This document shows positions 1 to 8,829 of a DNA stretch of 64,000 bases, one piece after another (positions within the stretch are counted from its first letter, which is position 1; each line of letters begins with the position of its first letter). The notes below the pieces were generated by a model. It had not been told where the DNA came from. It saw nothing but the letters and a program-made list of their open reading frames with translations, and did not search any database. The stretch is from Agaribacillus aureus. Lineage in GTDB: Bacteria; Bacteroidota; Bacteroidia; Cytophagales; Cyclobacteriaceae. The stretch is taken from NCBI GenBank assembly GCA_030442055.1, contig JAUJEB010000005.1, positions 558,001 through 622,000 of the forward strand, in the 5' to 3' direction. The position numbers were made by a program, and so were the translations under genes.

Positions 1-330
1 TTTATTAATACATTTTTCATATACCTTAAGAAGTATGAAAAGAAAGGTGTTGAAGCTTCAATTTATGCTTTTACAATTGTTCTTATTTTTAATTTTTTAG
101 CTTTTGTAAACTTCTTCACTTTTTTAATGAAAATAGATATTTTAAATTTCATTTGGACAGGCTTAATGGCTTTGGCGTTTGGCTTTTTAATTAATAAATA
201 CTTAGAAAACAGATACTTGAAAGGGGAGGCTTTTAAGGATTTACAATTAGGGAAGTTGTACTACTTTTTTCCACCTATCTACTATCTAGCGTCCATATTT
301 TTGTTTATAATCAGCCTAAGGTATTCTTGA
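1..330 (+). CDS. Membrane protein, C-terminal part (5' end outside window)
   Basis: The reading frame is open from the first base of the window to the TGA at 328-330, so this is the last 109 residues of a longer gene; the internal ATG at 127 is not likely to be the true start. The visible part is strongly hydrophobic, with about three predicted membrane spans (approximately residues 19-43, 47-65 and 91-107) separated by short charged loops. No family motif is recognisable. It converges with the WYL-dioxygenase gene and is probably unrelated to the RNA-repair locus. Confidence 0.6.
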   Translation, partial: FINTFFIYLKKYEKKGVEASIYAFTIVLIFNFLAFVNFFTFLMKIDILNFIWTGLMALAFGFLINKYLENRYLKGEAFKDLQLGKLYYFFPPIYYLASIFLFIISLRYS

Positions 331-369
331 ACCTCCTGAGAGTAGAATATGGAAAAAAAAGATAACACT

Positions 370-400
370 GGGCATGGAATCCTCTATGCCCTTCTATTGT
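370..400 (+). terminator. Weak hairpin terminator candidate
   Basis: GGGCAT (370-375) pairs with ATGCCC (386-391) around a 10-nt loop, followed by a T-rich but interrupted stretch. A second small hairpin (GGCAT/ATGCC, 417-430) follows. Both sit between two convergent genes, where a terminator is expected, but the T-tract is poor. Confidence 0.35.
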
Positions 401-466
401 TTTGAAAACAAGACCAGGCATTTGAATGCCGGCCACTTGACTGTGATCATTCAAAAAACGTGATAC

Positions 467-2212
467 TCAGCCTGGATTTGAAAATTCAAACCTTTCCGCC
501 CACTGCAATCCATTCGGAAGTTCCAGCGAATTAAATTCCAAATGAATGACCCGCCTGTTTTTTCTATTCAAGGTTTTAGACGATGCATGCAATAACAACG
601 GTTTCATCAATTGAATGCCACCAGATCTCACTTCGCAAATAGCCGGGATGCTGTTTTTGGTAATAAGCTTTATTTCGGCGTTACTTAATTTGTTTTTATG
701 TGATCCGGGCAAAACTTGTAATGCACCATTTTCTTCATTGGTATCATCCAAATGTATCCGAACTGTTACTGTGTTATGCAATATTTTTTCAGGCGGGCAT
801 ACGCCATAAGCCTCTCCTTTTTTTGTCCATCCACTGTAGTTTTCTGATGCGACTTTACCGCTGACATTGATAGTAGTATCCTGATGCCAGGTGACATACC
901 AATTGGATTCGGCCGGTTTGTCAAAAAAGATGGCTTTGGTTAAAAATAATTTGGGATCGATGTTATCAAGTATAGTCTTGAGATTTTTATTCAATAAAAA
1001 GCTCTTGAGACCCGGCAATTCATTTAATAAGTTCCTGATGGCATAAACAGATCCCTTTTTCGGTGGATTTTCTGTTTTATAGTGATGCAAAATGGATCCC
1101 ATTTTGGCAACTTCCTTTTTGGTATAAACATAGTTGGCGATGACATGCCCTTTGGACGCAAGACATTTGTCGAAGTACCTGAGCTGCTGTTCATTCAATT
1201 CAGTATTGTAGAGGTCAAAGGCATGGGATAGGCGCTCTTTTATTCTGGATCTCAAGCGGGAGGGGGAAATGACTTTGATGCTGTCGCCAAACCCCAATAT
1301 TTCCCTTTCCAGCTCAAAGTTAAGCTGAACATCAAGGGTTATTTCTATTCCTGTTTTTGATTTAGCAATTACTTGTTGAGATGGATGGAGTGGTTTGGTA
1401 ATTATGTAAGGTGCATTCTTACGGTCTACTTTTAGATGAACTTTTTGAGGGCGTTTTCCTTTGTCAACAGTAACACCAATCACGTGTTGAAAATGTTTAT
1501 CCGGATCAAATTCAAAATTCTCTATGTATTGAATATGAGATGCAAATGAAAGCTCCTTGATCCTGTCGAGGGCCAAGGTCATCAGGGGTTCTTTGGCACT
1601 TTTTCTTCCAAGTACAAACCATCTGTTTCTGTACTCTTTAAGTAAATAGGGATGAAAAAGTATGGTATTAGGTGTTCTGGCTTTAAAGGATTGGTATAAT
1701 AATTCAATTACCTGCTTCCTATGAATGGCTTGATACATTTGGTCTAAATATTCTATTCCTCGCAGGCTTTCATTGGTCTCTAAATGAACAATGGATTTTT
1801 GCTTAGTTTTTGCCGTATATACTTTATCCTCCAACCTCTGGATCATTCCGGTCATTTCCTGAAAGTGGGAAAAGCCTTTGAATTGCCTGAGAATATCCAC
1901 GACTTCATTAAGCTTGTTTAGATCATTTTCTGTCAAAGGGTTATTGGTGATTGAATATTCAGGATCTTCGTAAGTATAGTATTTTTTGTCTGTGACAATA
2001 ATGGGAGCATTATAGCCTAGCTTATCACTTCTCATCATTTGAATGTCAAGCTGAACAGTTCTTTTACTGACCCCCTTATCAATACCTTCATATTCATACA
2101 AGGCCTCTGAACAAGCATCAATCAGGTCTTCAAGCGTCCATTTTCTATACTTGTTTCTTAAGCAGGTATCAATGGTTCTAAAGCGTATTAACGCATTTCT
2201 ATTGACTGGCAT
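467..2212 (-). CDS. WYL-domain regulator fused to a PhyH-type Fe(II)/2OG dioxygenase
   Basis: This 581-residue protein has two parts. Residues 1-340 look like a WYL transcriptional regulator: an N-terminal helical region that resembles a winged HTH, a WYL-type core (around 165-225, with the RNRWFVLG stretch) and a C-terminal WYL extension. Residues 341-575 resemble phytanoyl-CoA dioxygenases: the iron-binding HxD is H443-Q-D445, LPGSH lies at 501-505, the distal histidine is H542 and the 2-oxoglutarate-binding arginine is R553 or R554. All metal and co-substrate positions appear intact, so the enzyme domain should be active. The gene is divergent from the Hen1/Pnkp RNA-repair operon across a 99-bp gap containing inverted repeats, which suggests that it controls that operon. 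The fusion is unusual; the dioxygenase could sense oxygen, iron or 2-oxoglutarate, or act on a nucleic acid (inference). The family assignments are confident, the role is not. Confidence 0.85.
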   Translation of the reverse strand: MPVNRNALIRFRTIDTCLRNKYRKWTLEDLIDACSEALYEYEGIDKGVSKRTVQLDIQMMRSDKLGYNAPIIVTDKKYYTYEDPEYSITNNPLTENDLNKLNEVVDILRQFKGFSHFQEMTGMIQRLEDKVYTAKTKQKSIVHLETNESLRGIEYLDQMYQAIHRKQVIELLYQSFKARTPNTILFHPYLLKEYRNRWFVLGRKSAKEPLMTLALDRIKELSFASHIQYIENFEFDPDKHFQHVIGVTVDKGKRPQKVHLKVDRKNAPYIITKPLHPSQQVIAKSKTGIEITLDVQLNFELEREILGFGDSIKVISPSRLRSRIKERLSHAFDLYNTELNEQQLRYFDKCLASKGHVIANYVYTKKEVAKMGSILHHYKTENPPKKGSVYAIRNLLNELPGLKSFLLNKNLKTILDNIDPKLFLTKAIFFDKPAESNWYVTWHQDTTINVSGKVASENYSGWTKKGEAYGVCPPEKILHNTVTVRIHLDDTNEENGALQVLPGSHKNKLSNAEIKLITKNSIPAICEVRSGGIQLMKPLLLHASSKTLNRKNRRVIHLEFNSLELPNGLQWAERFEFSNPG

Positions 2213-2247
2213 ATAAACTTTTTAACAAAAATCTAAAAATATTTTCT

Positions 2248-2280
2248 ACTACGCAAAAAGATTGCGTAGTGCTTGCGCAA
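2248..2280. promoter_or_regulatory. Inverted-repeat operator cluster in divergent promoter
   Basis: A perfect inverted repeat (ACTACGCAA at 2248-2256 and TTGCGTAGT at 2262-2270, 5-bp spacer) is followed three bases later by the 8-bp palindrome TTGCGCAA (2273-2280). All arms share the half-site TTGCG. The cluster lies between the WYL-dioxygenase start (2212) and the first RNA-repair gene (2312), so it is a natural binding site for the WYL regulator. Assignment to that protein is inference. Confidence 0.6.
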
Positions 2281-2311
2281 CTTTGGGATATAAACAGTTT
2301 ACAACGTTAAA

Positions 2312-2893
2312 ATGGAATTGCTAAAAGAGAAAATTTTTCAGGTTATCGAAGAGCAACTAGGTATCAAGGAATTTGAAGACTGGCTTTATCAACAAAATGA
2401 TCTTGCTGAAATGATGGACCAGGATCTAATACTTGAATTGTTCAGTTTCAACTATAATCAAAATGCCGCTAATTACATATTTAAAAATTCCCTTCTTCCG
2501 TATTTTGATCAGGAAGAATTTGCGAATTGGAAAATAATGGCCAATTTAAATGATTTGGTTATTGGGAGGGGTAATACTGAAAGAATACTTGCGGATTTTA
2601 ATGATATGTCCTTAGAAGAATATCCTTTTCTCACCGACCTGGGTTATTATCGATTTTATTTCGAAGATTGCGAATATACGGGACGCAGCAGAGAGGGATT
2701 ACAAAAGGACCTCCAGATGGAGGCCGAATCATTGCTTGGAGAAATTCAGGAATTTCAAGTTATGGATTCAGCATTCGACCTAAAAAATTTCGTTTCAAAA
2801 CAGCAACTTATTGAAAACTTGAAATATAATAACGCAGTGAATCAAATCATTTCTTCCGGAAATGGAAAAAAATGGTGGGAATTTTGGAAATAA
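2312..2893 (+). CDS. Uncharacterised acidic protein, first gene of RNA-repair operon
   Basis: This 193-residue protein opens the RNA-repair operon and lies 44 bp before Hen1. I do not recognise a family. It is acidic, predicted mostly helical, lacks a signal peptide or membrane segment, and ends in a short basic/aromatic tail (KKWWEFWK) after a Gly/Asn linker. Such terminal Trp/Phe tails often act as docking peptides, so it may bind a partner in the repair complex or RNA (inference). Position directly behind the operator makes it co-regulated with Hen1 and Pnkp. Confidence 0.75.
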   Translation: MELLKEKIFQVIEEQLGIKEFEDWLYQQNDLAEMMDQDLILELFSFNYNQNAANYIFKNSLLPYFDQEEFANWKIMANLNDLVIGRGNTERILADFNDMSLEEYPFLTDLGYYRFYFEDCEYTGRSREGLQKDLQMEAESLLGEIQEFQVMDSAFDLKNFVSKQQLIENLKYNNAVNQIISSGNGKKWWEFWK

Positions 2894-2937
2894 AAATCAA
2901 TACCCAACAAGTTTCTTCATAAAATTAACTAAAAAAA

Positions 2938-4344
2938 ATGCTATTAAATATATCCACCACGCACACTCCAGCAACCGATTTGAGTTTTTTGCTTCATAAG
3001 CATCCCGATAAGCTTCAGTCTGTTGATCTGTCTTCCGGCAAAGCTCATATTTTTTATCCTGAAGCTAATCAGGAAAGGTGTGCTGCCTGCTTGTTACTTG
3101 ACATAAACCCAATTGAATTGGTGAAGAATAGCAGAAACAACAATAATGATTTTGCTCTGGCTCATTATGTAAATGATAGACCTTATGTGGCTTCATCATT
3201 CATGAGTGTGGCAATTTCAAAAGCTTTTTCTACTGCATTAAATGGTAAATGCAGTAAAAGACCAGAGCTTGTTGACCAGGTGATGCCTTTCCAGGTGACA
3301 ATTTCAGTACTTCCGGCTCCCAAAGGCGGTGAGTTTTTGATTCGAAAACTTTTCGAACCACTAGGATATGATGTCAATCTCGAAAGGTACCAGTTGGATT
3401 CAACGTTTCCTGAATGGGGTGAAAGTAAATACTATACCCTTCAATTGAGCGGGAAGTTTAAATTAAAGGATCTGCTCTCTCATCTGTATGTTTTGATCCC
3501 ATCATTAGACAATAATAAACATTATTGGATCAGCCAATCTGAAGTGGAAAAGCTACTTCAAAAGGGTGAGGGGTGGTTGGGAAATCATCCTGAAAAAGAA
3601 CAAATAACCAAACGATATTTAAAAGGTATCGGGGGACTCACACGCAATGCCTTGGATAGATTGTTGGATGGTGATGGAGATGAGAATTCTCCTGAAGCTG
3701 AAGAGTCAAACCCCGAAGTGGATGAAGTAAAAGAAACGTTGCACCAGCAAAGGTTGAGGCAAACATTTCAAGAATTGAAAATATCCGGGGCTAAAAGCGT
3801 AGTTGATCTTGGTTGTGGTGAAGGAAAACTATTGAAGATGTTATTAAAGGAAAAACAATTTGAAAGGATACTGGGAATGGATGTGTCTTACAGGACACTT
3901 GAAAAAGCAGTTGAAAGACTTCATTACGATGAAATGCCCCCGAAACAGAAAGAAAGAATTAACCTGATTCAGGGAGCCTTAACCTATCGGGACAAAAGAT
4001 TGGATGGGTTCGACGCTGCTGCTATCATTGAGGTAATAGAGCATCTTGATCTAAATCGATTAAAGGCATTTGAGAGAGTTATATTTCAATTTTCCAAGCC
4101 AAAGGTCGTGGTGTTGACTACTCCTAACAAAGAGTACAATCAGCTATTTGAAACGATGGCTTTAGATTCTTTCAGACACGCCGATCACAGATTTGAATGG
4201 ACCAGAAAGGAATTCAGAGATTGGGCCGAGAATGCGGCAAATGCTAATGGTTATCAAGTGGAAATTAAATCGGTAGGGGAAGAGGACAAGAATGTTGGTG
4301 CGCCATCACAAATGGCAATATTTAAATTGAATAATCATGAATAA
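2938..4344 (+). CDS. hen1: Hen1, RNA 3'-terminal 2'-O-methyltransferase
   Basis: Bacterial Hen1 methylates the 2'-OH at the 3' end of a broken RNA before ligation, so that the repaired junction resists a second cleavage by the same ribotoxin. The 468-residue protein has the usual two parts: an N-terminal Hen1-specific domain (1 to about 235) and a C-terminal SAM-dependent methyltransferase (about 265-465). The SAM loop is D290-LGCGEG, and the metal-binding cluster of the Hen1 family is visible as E365-V-I-E368-H369 plus H417 (ADHRFEW). Length is normal for the two-domain bacterial form. Its end overlaps the Pnkp start by 8 bp, so the two are translationally coupled, matching the Pnkp/Hen1 heterotetramer known from Clostridium thermocellum and Anabaena. 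Confidence 0.96.
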   Translation: MLLNISTTHTPATDLSFLLHKHPDKLQSVDLSSGKAHIFYPEANQERCAACLLLDINPIELVKNSRNNNNDFALAHYVNDRPYVASSFMSVAISKAFSTALNGKCSKRPELVDQVMPFQVTISVLPAPKGGEFLIRKLFEPLGYDVNLERYQLDSTFPEWGESKYYTLQLSGKFKLKDLLSHLYVLIPSLDNNKHYWISQSEVEKLLQKGEGWLGNHPEKEQITKRYLKGIGGLTRNALDRLLDGDGDENSPEAEESNPEVDEVKETLHQQRLRQTFQELKISGAKSVVDLGCGEGKLLKMLLKEKQFERILGMDVSYRTLEKAVERLHYDEMPPKQKERINLIQGALTYRDKRLDGFDAAAIIEVIEHLDLNRLKAFERVIFQFSKPKVVVLTTPNKEYNQLFETMALDSFRHADHRFEWTRKEFRDWAENAANANGYQVEIKSVGEEDKNVGAPSQMAIFKLNNHE

Positions 4345-6916
4345 GGAAATAAAAATACCTGAGTTATCATTGGTAGTTTTAGTTGGAATTTCAGGCTCTG
4401 GAAAATCGACTTTTGCTAAACGGCTTTTTAAGGAGACAGAGGTTTTATCTTCTGACAGGTGTCGTGCCATTGTTTCTGATGATGAAAATAATCAGGCTGC
4501 CAGTAATGACGCTTTTGAGTTGCTCCACTACATTGCTTCAAAAAGATTAAAGAACGGTTTGGTAACGGTTATCGATGCCACGAATGTTCAAACTGAAGCA
4601 CGAAAACCGCTTATTCAATTGGCGCGGGATCATCACTGCCTTCCAGTTGCTATTGTTTTGGATGTACCAGAAAAAATTTGTCAATCCAGAAATGACCAAA
4701 GACCAGATCGGGATTTTGGAAAGCATGTAATCAGGCAGCAACGGTCTCAGCTTAAAAGAACCATCAGAAATCTTAAAAGAGAAGGATTCAGGCATATTTA
4801 CATTTTAAATTCGCCTGAGGAAATTGATGCCATTCAAGTCATCAAAAGGGATAAACTTTACAATAATAAAAAGGAGATTTCAGGACCATTTGACATTATT
4901 GGAGATGTTCACGGTTGCTTTGATGAGCTCGGGGAGCTTTTAGTTAATCTGGGATATGAAATCGAGCAATGTAAATATGATCACAAAGGTTTTGGATATC
5001 AGGTAACGAATAAGAATGACCGAAAAGCCGTATTCCTTGGGGATCTGGTTGATAGAGGCCCCAATTCGCCAGAGGTTTTGAAATTGGTGATGAGCATGGT
5101 TAACTCAGGAGTTGCTTATTGTGTGCCTGGTAACCACGATATGAAACTTCAAAAGTATTTGAATGGAAAAAATGTACAGATAAAGCATGGTTTGGAAAAA
5201 ACTATTGAACAACTCCAAGGCGAATCTGATGAGTTTTTAAACTTAGCAAAGGAGTTCTTGTATAAATTGGTCAGCCATTATGTTTTTGATAACGGTAAAC
5301 TGGTTGTAGCCCATGCAGGATTAAAGGAAGAAATGCAGGGTCGGGGTAGTGGCGCGGTGAGATCTTTCTGTATGTATGGGGAAACAACCGGCGAAATAGA
5401 TGAATTTGGTTTACCGGTTCGATACAATTGGGCTTCCGAATATAGAGGAAGAGCAATGGTGGTTTATGGACATACGCCTGTCCCGGAAGCGCAGTGGTTA
5501 AACAGAACCATTGATATAGATACTGGGTGTGTTTTTGGTGGGAAACTCACAGCTTTGAGGTACCCAGAGGAAGAACTTGTTGAGGTAAAGGCCAAAAAAA
5601 TTTATACCGAACCGGTAAAACCCCTGGATTCGGAAAATGATTCGCTACTATCTCATCAGCAGGAATTAGATGACCTATTGGATATAGATGATGTAGTTGG
5701 TAAAAGAATAATTAGCACCAAACTGAGAAACAATATCACACTGCGTGAGGAGAATTCAATAGCAGCACTTGAGGTTATGAGCAGATTTGCAATGAATCCG
5801 AAGTGGTTAATTTATCTTCCTCCGACAATGTCACCTTCAGAAACGAGCGATTTGAGTGAATATTTAGAACACCCCAATGAAGCTTTGAAGTATTTCAAAA
5901 GTCAGGGGATAGATAAAGTTGTTTGTGAGGAAAAGCATATGGGTTCGAGAGCAATTATTGTAGTCTGCAAAGATGAGAATACCGTTATTGAAAGATTTGG
6001 AATTGAAAATGAAGGGATTGGCGCCTGCTATACCAGAACGGGTAGAAACTTCTTTAATAATGCAGCACTTGAAAAGGAATTTTTGGATCGTGTGCAGTTA
6101 GCTTTAAAAAAATCTGGATTTTGGGAAAAATTCAATACTAGTTGGGTTTGTCTGGATACCGAATTGATGCCCTGGTCTGCAAAAGCACAGACGCTGTTGA
6201 AAGATCAGTATGCTTCAGTTGGCGCTTCTGCGGCAGTGGCCTTGAAAGATGCAATTACGCAATTAGCAAAGACACATAATCGACAAATAGAGGGTGTAGA
6301 TGAACTAATAGAAAGTTACCAGGCTAAAAATGATATGATTGCCGGCTATTCCACAGCCTACAGAAACTATTGCTGGCCGGTGGAAAAAGTCGATGATTTC
6401 AAATTAGCACCTTTTCATGTTTTGGCTACCGAAGGAGAGGTACATACTGACAAACATCACGAGTGGCACATGAAAACTATTAAATCCGTTTGTAAGTCCG
6501 ATAGTCAATTGATGATGGAGACACCATATAGGTTGGTTGATTTGAATGATGAATCTCAAATAAATGGCGTGATAGACTGGTGGACCGAACTTACGCAGAA
6601 AGGAGGCGAGGGTATGGTAGTAAAGCCATTTGACTATATTTCATATGGCAAAAAGGGACTTATCCAACCGGCCATCAAATGCCGGGGAAAGGAATACTTA
6701 AGGATCATTTATGGGCCTGAATATTCAAGTTCCGAGAATATGAAAGTCTTAAAAAACAGAAGTCTTGGACGAAAAAGATCCTTGGCTTTAAGAGAATTTG
6801 CGCTTGGGGTTGAATCACTTGAGCGATTCGTAAATCAAGAACCATTGAGAAAGGTTCATGAATGTGTATTTGGCGTGTTGGCATTGGAGAGCGAGGCCGT
6901 TGATCCCAGATTATAA
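4337..6916 (+). CDS. pnkp: Pnkp, polynucleotide kinase-phosphatase-ligase
   Basis: Trifunctional RNA end-healing and sealing enzyme of 859 residues. The N-terminal kinase has the P-loop GISGSGKST (17-25) and phosphorylates 5'-OH ends. The central binuclear metallophosphatase (about 185-410) has D190-V-H192, GDLVDRG (235-241), GNHD (265-268), H326 and GHT (378-380), and removes 2',3'-cyclic or 3' phosphates. The C-terminal ligase-like adenylyltransferase (about 470-859) has nucleotidyl lysine K533 (EEKHMGSR), motif IV EGMVVKP (758-764) and motif V around K781-R783-K785. All active sites appear intact. The bacterial Pnkp ligase needs Hen1 for activation, and hen1 overlaps this start by 8 bp. 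Confidence 0.97.
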   Translation: MNKEIKIPELSLVVLVGISGSGKSTFAKRLFKETEVLSSDRCRAIVSDDENNQAASNDAFELLHYIASKRLKNGLVTVIDATNVQTEARKPLIQLARDHHCLPVAIVLDVPEKICQSRNDQRPDRDFGKHVIRQQRSQLKRTIRNLKREGFRHIYILNSPEEIDAIQVIKRDKLYNNKKEISGPFDIIGDVHGCFDELGELLVNLGYEIEQCKYDHKGFGYQVTNKNDRKAVFLGDLVDRGPNSPEVLKLVMSMVNSGVAYCVPGNHDMKLQKYLNGKNVQIKHGLEKTIEQLQGESDEFLNLAKEFLYKLVSHYVFDNGKLVVAHAGLKEEMQGRGSGAVRSFCMYGETTGEIDEFGLPVRYNWASEYRGRAMVVYGHTPVPEAQWLNRTIDIDTGCVFGGKLTALRYPEEELVEVKAKKIYTEPVKPLDSENDSLLSHQQELDDLLDIDDVVGKRIISTKLRNNITLREENSIAALEVMSRFAMNPKWLIYLPPTMSPSETSDLSEYLEHPNEALKYFKSQGIDKVVCEEKHMGSRAIIVVCKDENTVIERFGIENEGIGACYTRTGRNFFNNAALEKEFLDRVQLALKKSGFWEKFNTSWVCLDTELMPWSAKAQTLLKDQYASVGASAAVALKDAITQLAKTHNRQIEGVDELIESYQAKNDMIAGYSTAYRNYCWPVEKVDDFKLAPFHVLATEGEVHTDKHHEWHMKTIKSVCKSDSQLMMETPYRLVDLNDESQINGVIDWWTELTQKGGEGMVVKPFDYISYGKKGLIQPAIKCRGKEYLRIIYGPEYSSSENMKVLKNRSLGRKRSLALREFALGVESLERFVNQEPLRKVHECVFGVLALESEAVDPRL

Positions 6917-6968
6917 ATTGGCAATTGATGGGTTAAGGGACAGATAAATTTTTTTGCATTGAAACTTT

Positions 6969-7739
6969 ATGAAAGAAAAGATAAAAAAAGCGATAAAGGA
7001 AATCGAAAGCAGGCATAATGTTAATGTTCTTTATGCCTGTGAAACCGGCTCCAGAGCCTGGGGTTTTCCTTCGCCTGATAGCGATTATGATGTACGGATG
7101 ATTTATAGGCATGAACCCGATTGGTATTTATCCCTCTCTGAAAAGAAAGACACCATAGAGTTCATGTCAGATGACAGGGAATTGGATGTAACCGGCTGGG
7201 ACATCAAAAAATGCCTTCAATTACTATGGAAATCAAACGGTGCTTTGCTGGAAAGGGTGCAATCACCAATTGTTTATTTAGAAGTTCCTGGTTTTGTATC
7301 TGAACTAAGGCAATTGGCAGCACATTGTTATTCACCTATAGCTACCATGCATCATTATCTGGGATTAGCCAGGAAGAGCTTTGAGGGAATTGACCATAAG
7401 GAAAGCGTCAGGTTGAAGCAACTTTTCTACGCACTAAGAGCCTCCATGGCTTGCAAATGGATTGTGGATCGAGATACCATGCCACCTATAGTTTTTATCA
7501 CAATGTTGAATGAGCTAAGCATCGATGAAGAGCTGAGAAATAAGATCAAAGATCTCATCAGTATAAAAGCTGATAAAAAGGAAAGCTATATACATCCCAA
7601 AGAGCCGGAGTTAAACCACTTTATCAGAAATCAACTGAATGCGGCTAATGAGGTTGTTGATACTTTACCCGGCAGAAGGGAAAAGCATGTGGATCTGGAT
7701 ATTTTCTTTCGGAAGGTGTTAAAAACCAATTGGAAATGA
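6969..7739 (+). CDS. rlaP: RlaP-type nucleotidyltransferase (first copy)
   Basis: A 256-residue predicted nucleotidyltransferase of the DNA polymerase beta superfamily. The signature is GSRAWGF (27-33) followed by the metal-binding acidic pair D39 and D41 in PDSDYD, and a third acidic residue probably in the ELDVTGWD segment. This matches the RlaP family (Pfam YcgL/RlaP), known as an RNA-ligase-associated polymerase-beta enzyme next to bacterial RNA-repair genes. It could add or restore nucleotides at damaged ends, possibly tRNA 3' ends (inference). It follows Pnkp after 52 bp and overlaps the next paralogue by 4 bp. Confidence 0.88.
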   Translation: MKEKIKKAIKEIESRHNVNVLYACETGSRAWGFPSPDSDYDVRMIYRHEPDWYLSLSEKKDTIEFMSDDRELDVTGWDIKKCLQLLWKSNGALLERVQSPIVYLEVPGFVSELRQLAAHCYSPIATMHHYLGLARKSFEGIDHKESVRLKQLFYALRASMACKWIVDRDTMPPIVFITMLNELSIDEELRNKIKDLISIKADKKESYIHPKEPELNHFIRNQLNAANEVVDTLPGRREKHVDLDIFFRKVLKTNWK

Positions 7740-8791
7740 CAATACAACACCTGAAGGACAATAACCTGCTTTTATTTGAGTGCATCAGTGGCAGTAAAGC
7801 TTATGGTCTGGATACGGCTACATCAGATACTGACATTAAGGGAGTATTTGTAATGCCAAAAGACCAGTTTTATGGGTTGCACTGGGTTGATCAGGTTAAT
7901 AACGAGACCAATGATGAAGTGTATTATGAGTTAAGAAAATTCATGGAGTTACTGGCAAAAAACAATCCTAACATACTTGACTTGGTAGCTACACCTAAAG
8001 ATTGTATCCTTTTCCAACATCTTCTATATGAAAAGATCAGGCCGGAATACTTTGTGTCAAAACTATGTAAAAACACTTTTGCCGGTTACGCTATGACACA
8101 AGTCAAGAAAGCCAAAGGACTTAGTAAGAAGATCCTCAATCCGGTGGAAAAAGAGAGAAAATCAGTGCTGGATTTTTGCTATGTCCCGTTTGGGCAAGGC
8201 GCTGTAGCTGTGATGAAATTTCTGGACGAAAAAGGCTTAAAACAAGAATGTTGTGGGTTAACAAGGATACCCCACATGCACGAAGTTTATGGGCTTTATT
8301 ATAGCGAAGAAGGAATCTATAAAGGAATTATTCAAAGCGAACAAGCCAATGAAGTGTCACTCAGTTCCATACCAAAAGACGTTCAGCCCATTACTATTAT
8401 GTCCTTTAATAAAGCAGGGTATTCCAAATATTGCAAGGACTACAAAGAATACTGGAATTGGGTAGAAAAAAGGAATGACACCCGTTATCAAAATACTATT
8501 GAGCACGGGAAAAACTACGACGCCAAAAACATGATGCATACTTTTAGGTTATTGGATATGGCTGCTGAGATCGGAAAAACTGGAATTATCAATGTACGCA
8601 GACCTAACCGGGAATTTTTACTTCAAATCAAAAAGGGAGTCTTTCAATATGATGAACTGGTAAAACAGGCCGAGAAGAAATTAAGTGATATAGAAAGCGT
8701 CTATTCCCAATCGGGATTGCCTGAGGAGCCGGATTCTAAATTTATTGATAAACTGCTGATCGAATTGAGAACGGAATTTTACGGATCTTAG
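7736..8791 (+). CDS. RlaP-type nucleotidyltransferase (second copy)
   Basis: A 351-residue paralogue of the preceding gene. The nucleotidyltransferase signature is SGSKAYGL followed by the acidic pair in SDTDIKG near the N-terminus. It is about 95 residues longer than its neighbour, the excess lying mainly in the central and C-terminal regions, so the two likely have different substrates. I prefer the ATG at 7736, which overlaps the upstream TGA as ATGA, over the TTG at 7730 in the same frame. The tight overlap supports translational coupling and a joint role in RNA end repair. Confidence 0.85.
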   Translation: MTIQHLKDNNLLLFECISGSKAYGLDTATSDTDIKGVFVMPKDQFYGLHWVDQVNNETNDEVYYELRKFMELLAKNNPNILDLVATPKDCILFQHLLYEKIRPEYFVSKLCKNTFAGYAMTQVKKAKGLSKKILNPVEKERKSVLDFCYVPFGQGAVAVMKFLDEKGLKQECCGLTRIPHMHEVYGLYYSEEGIYKGIIQSEQANEVSLSSIPKDVQPITIMSFNKAGYSKYCKDYKEYWNWVEKRNDTRYQNTIEHGKNYDAKNMMHTFRLLDMAAEIGKTGIINVRRPNREFLLQIKKGVFQYDELVKQAEKKLSDIESVYSQSGLPEEPDSKFIDKLLIELRTEFYGS

Positions 8792-8829
8792 ATTTAATTA
8801 TTTAGATATTGACTTAAACATAACCAAAA

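Noticed and set aside
467-8791. Reading the repair locus as an RtcA/RtcB system
   Set aside because: The ligase is the Pnkp C-terminal adenylyltransferase type with a KxxxG-like lysine; no RtcB or RtcA motifs occur.
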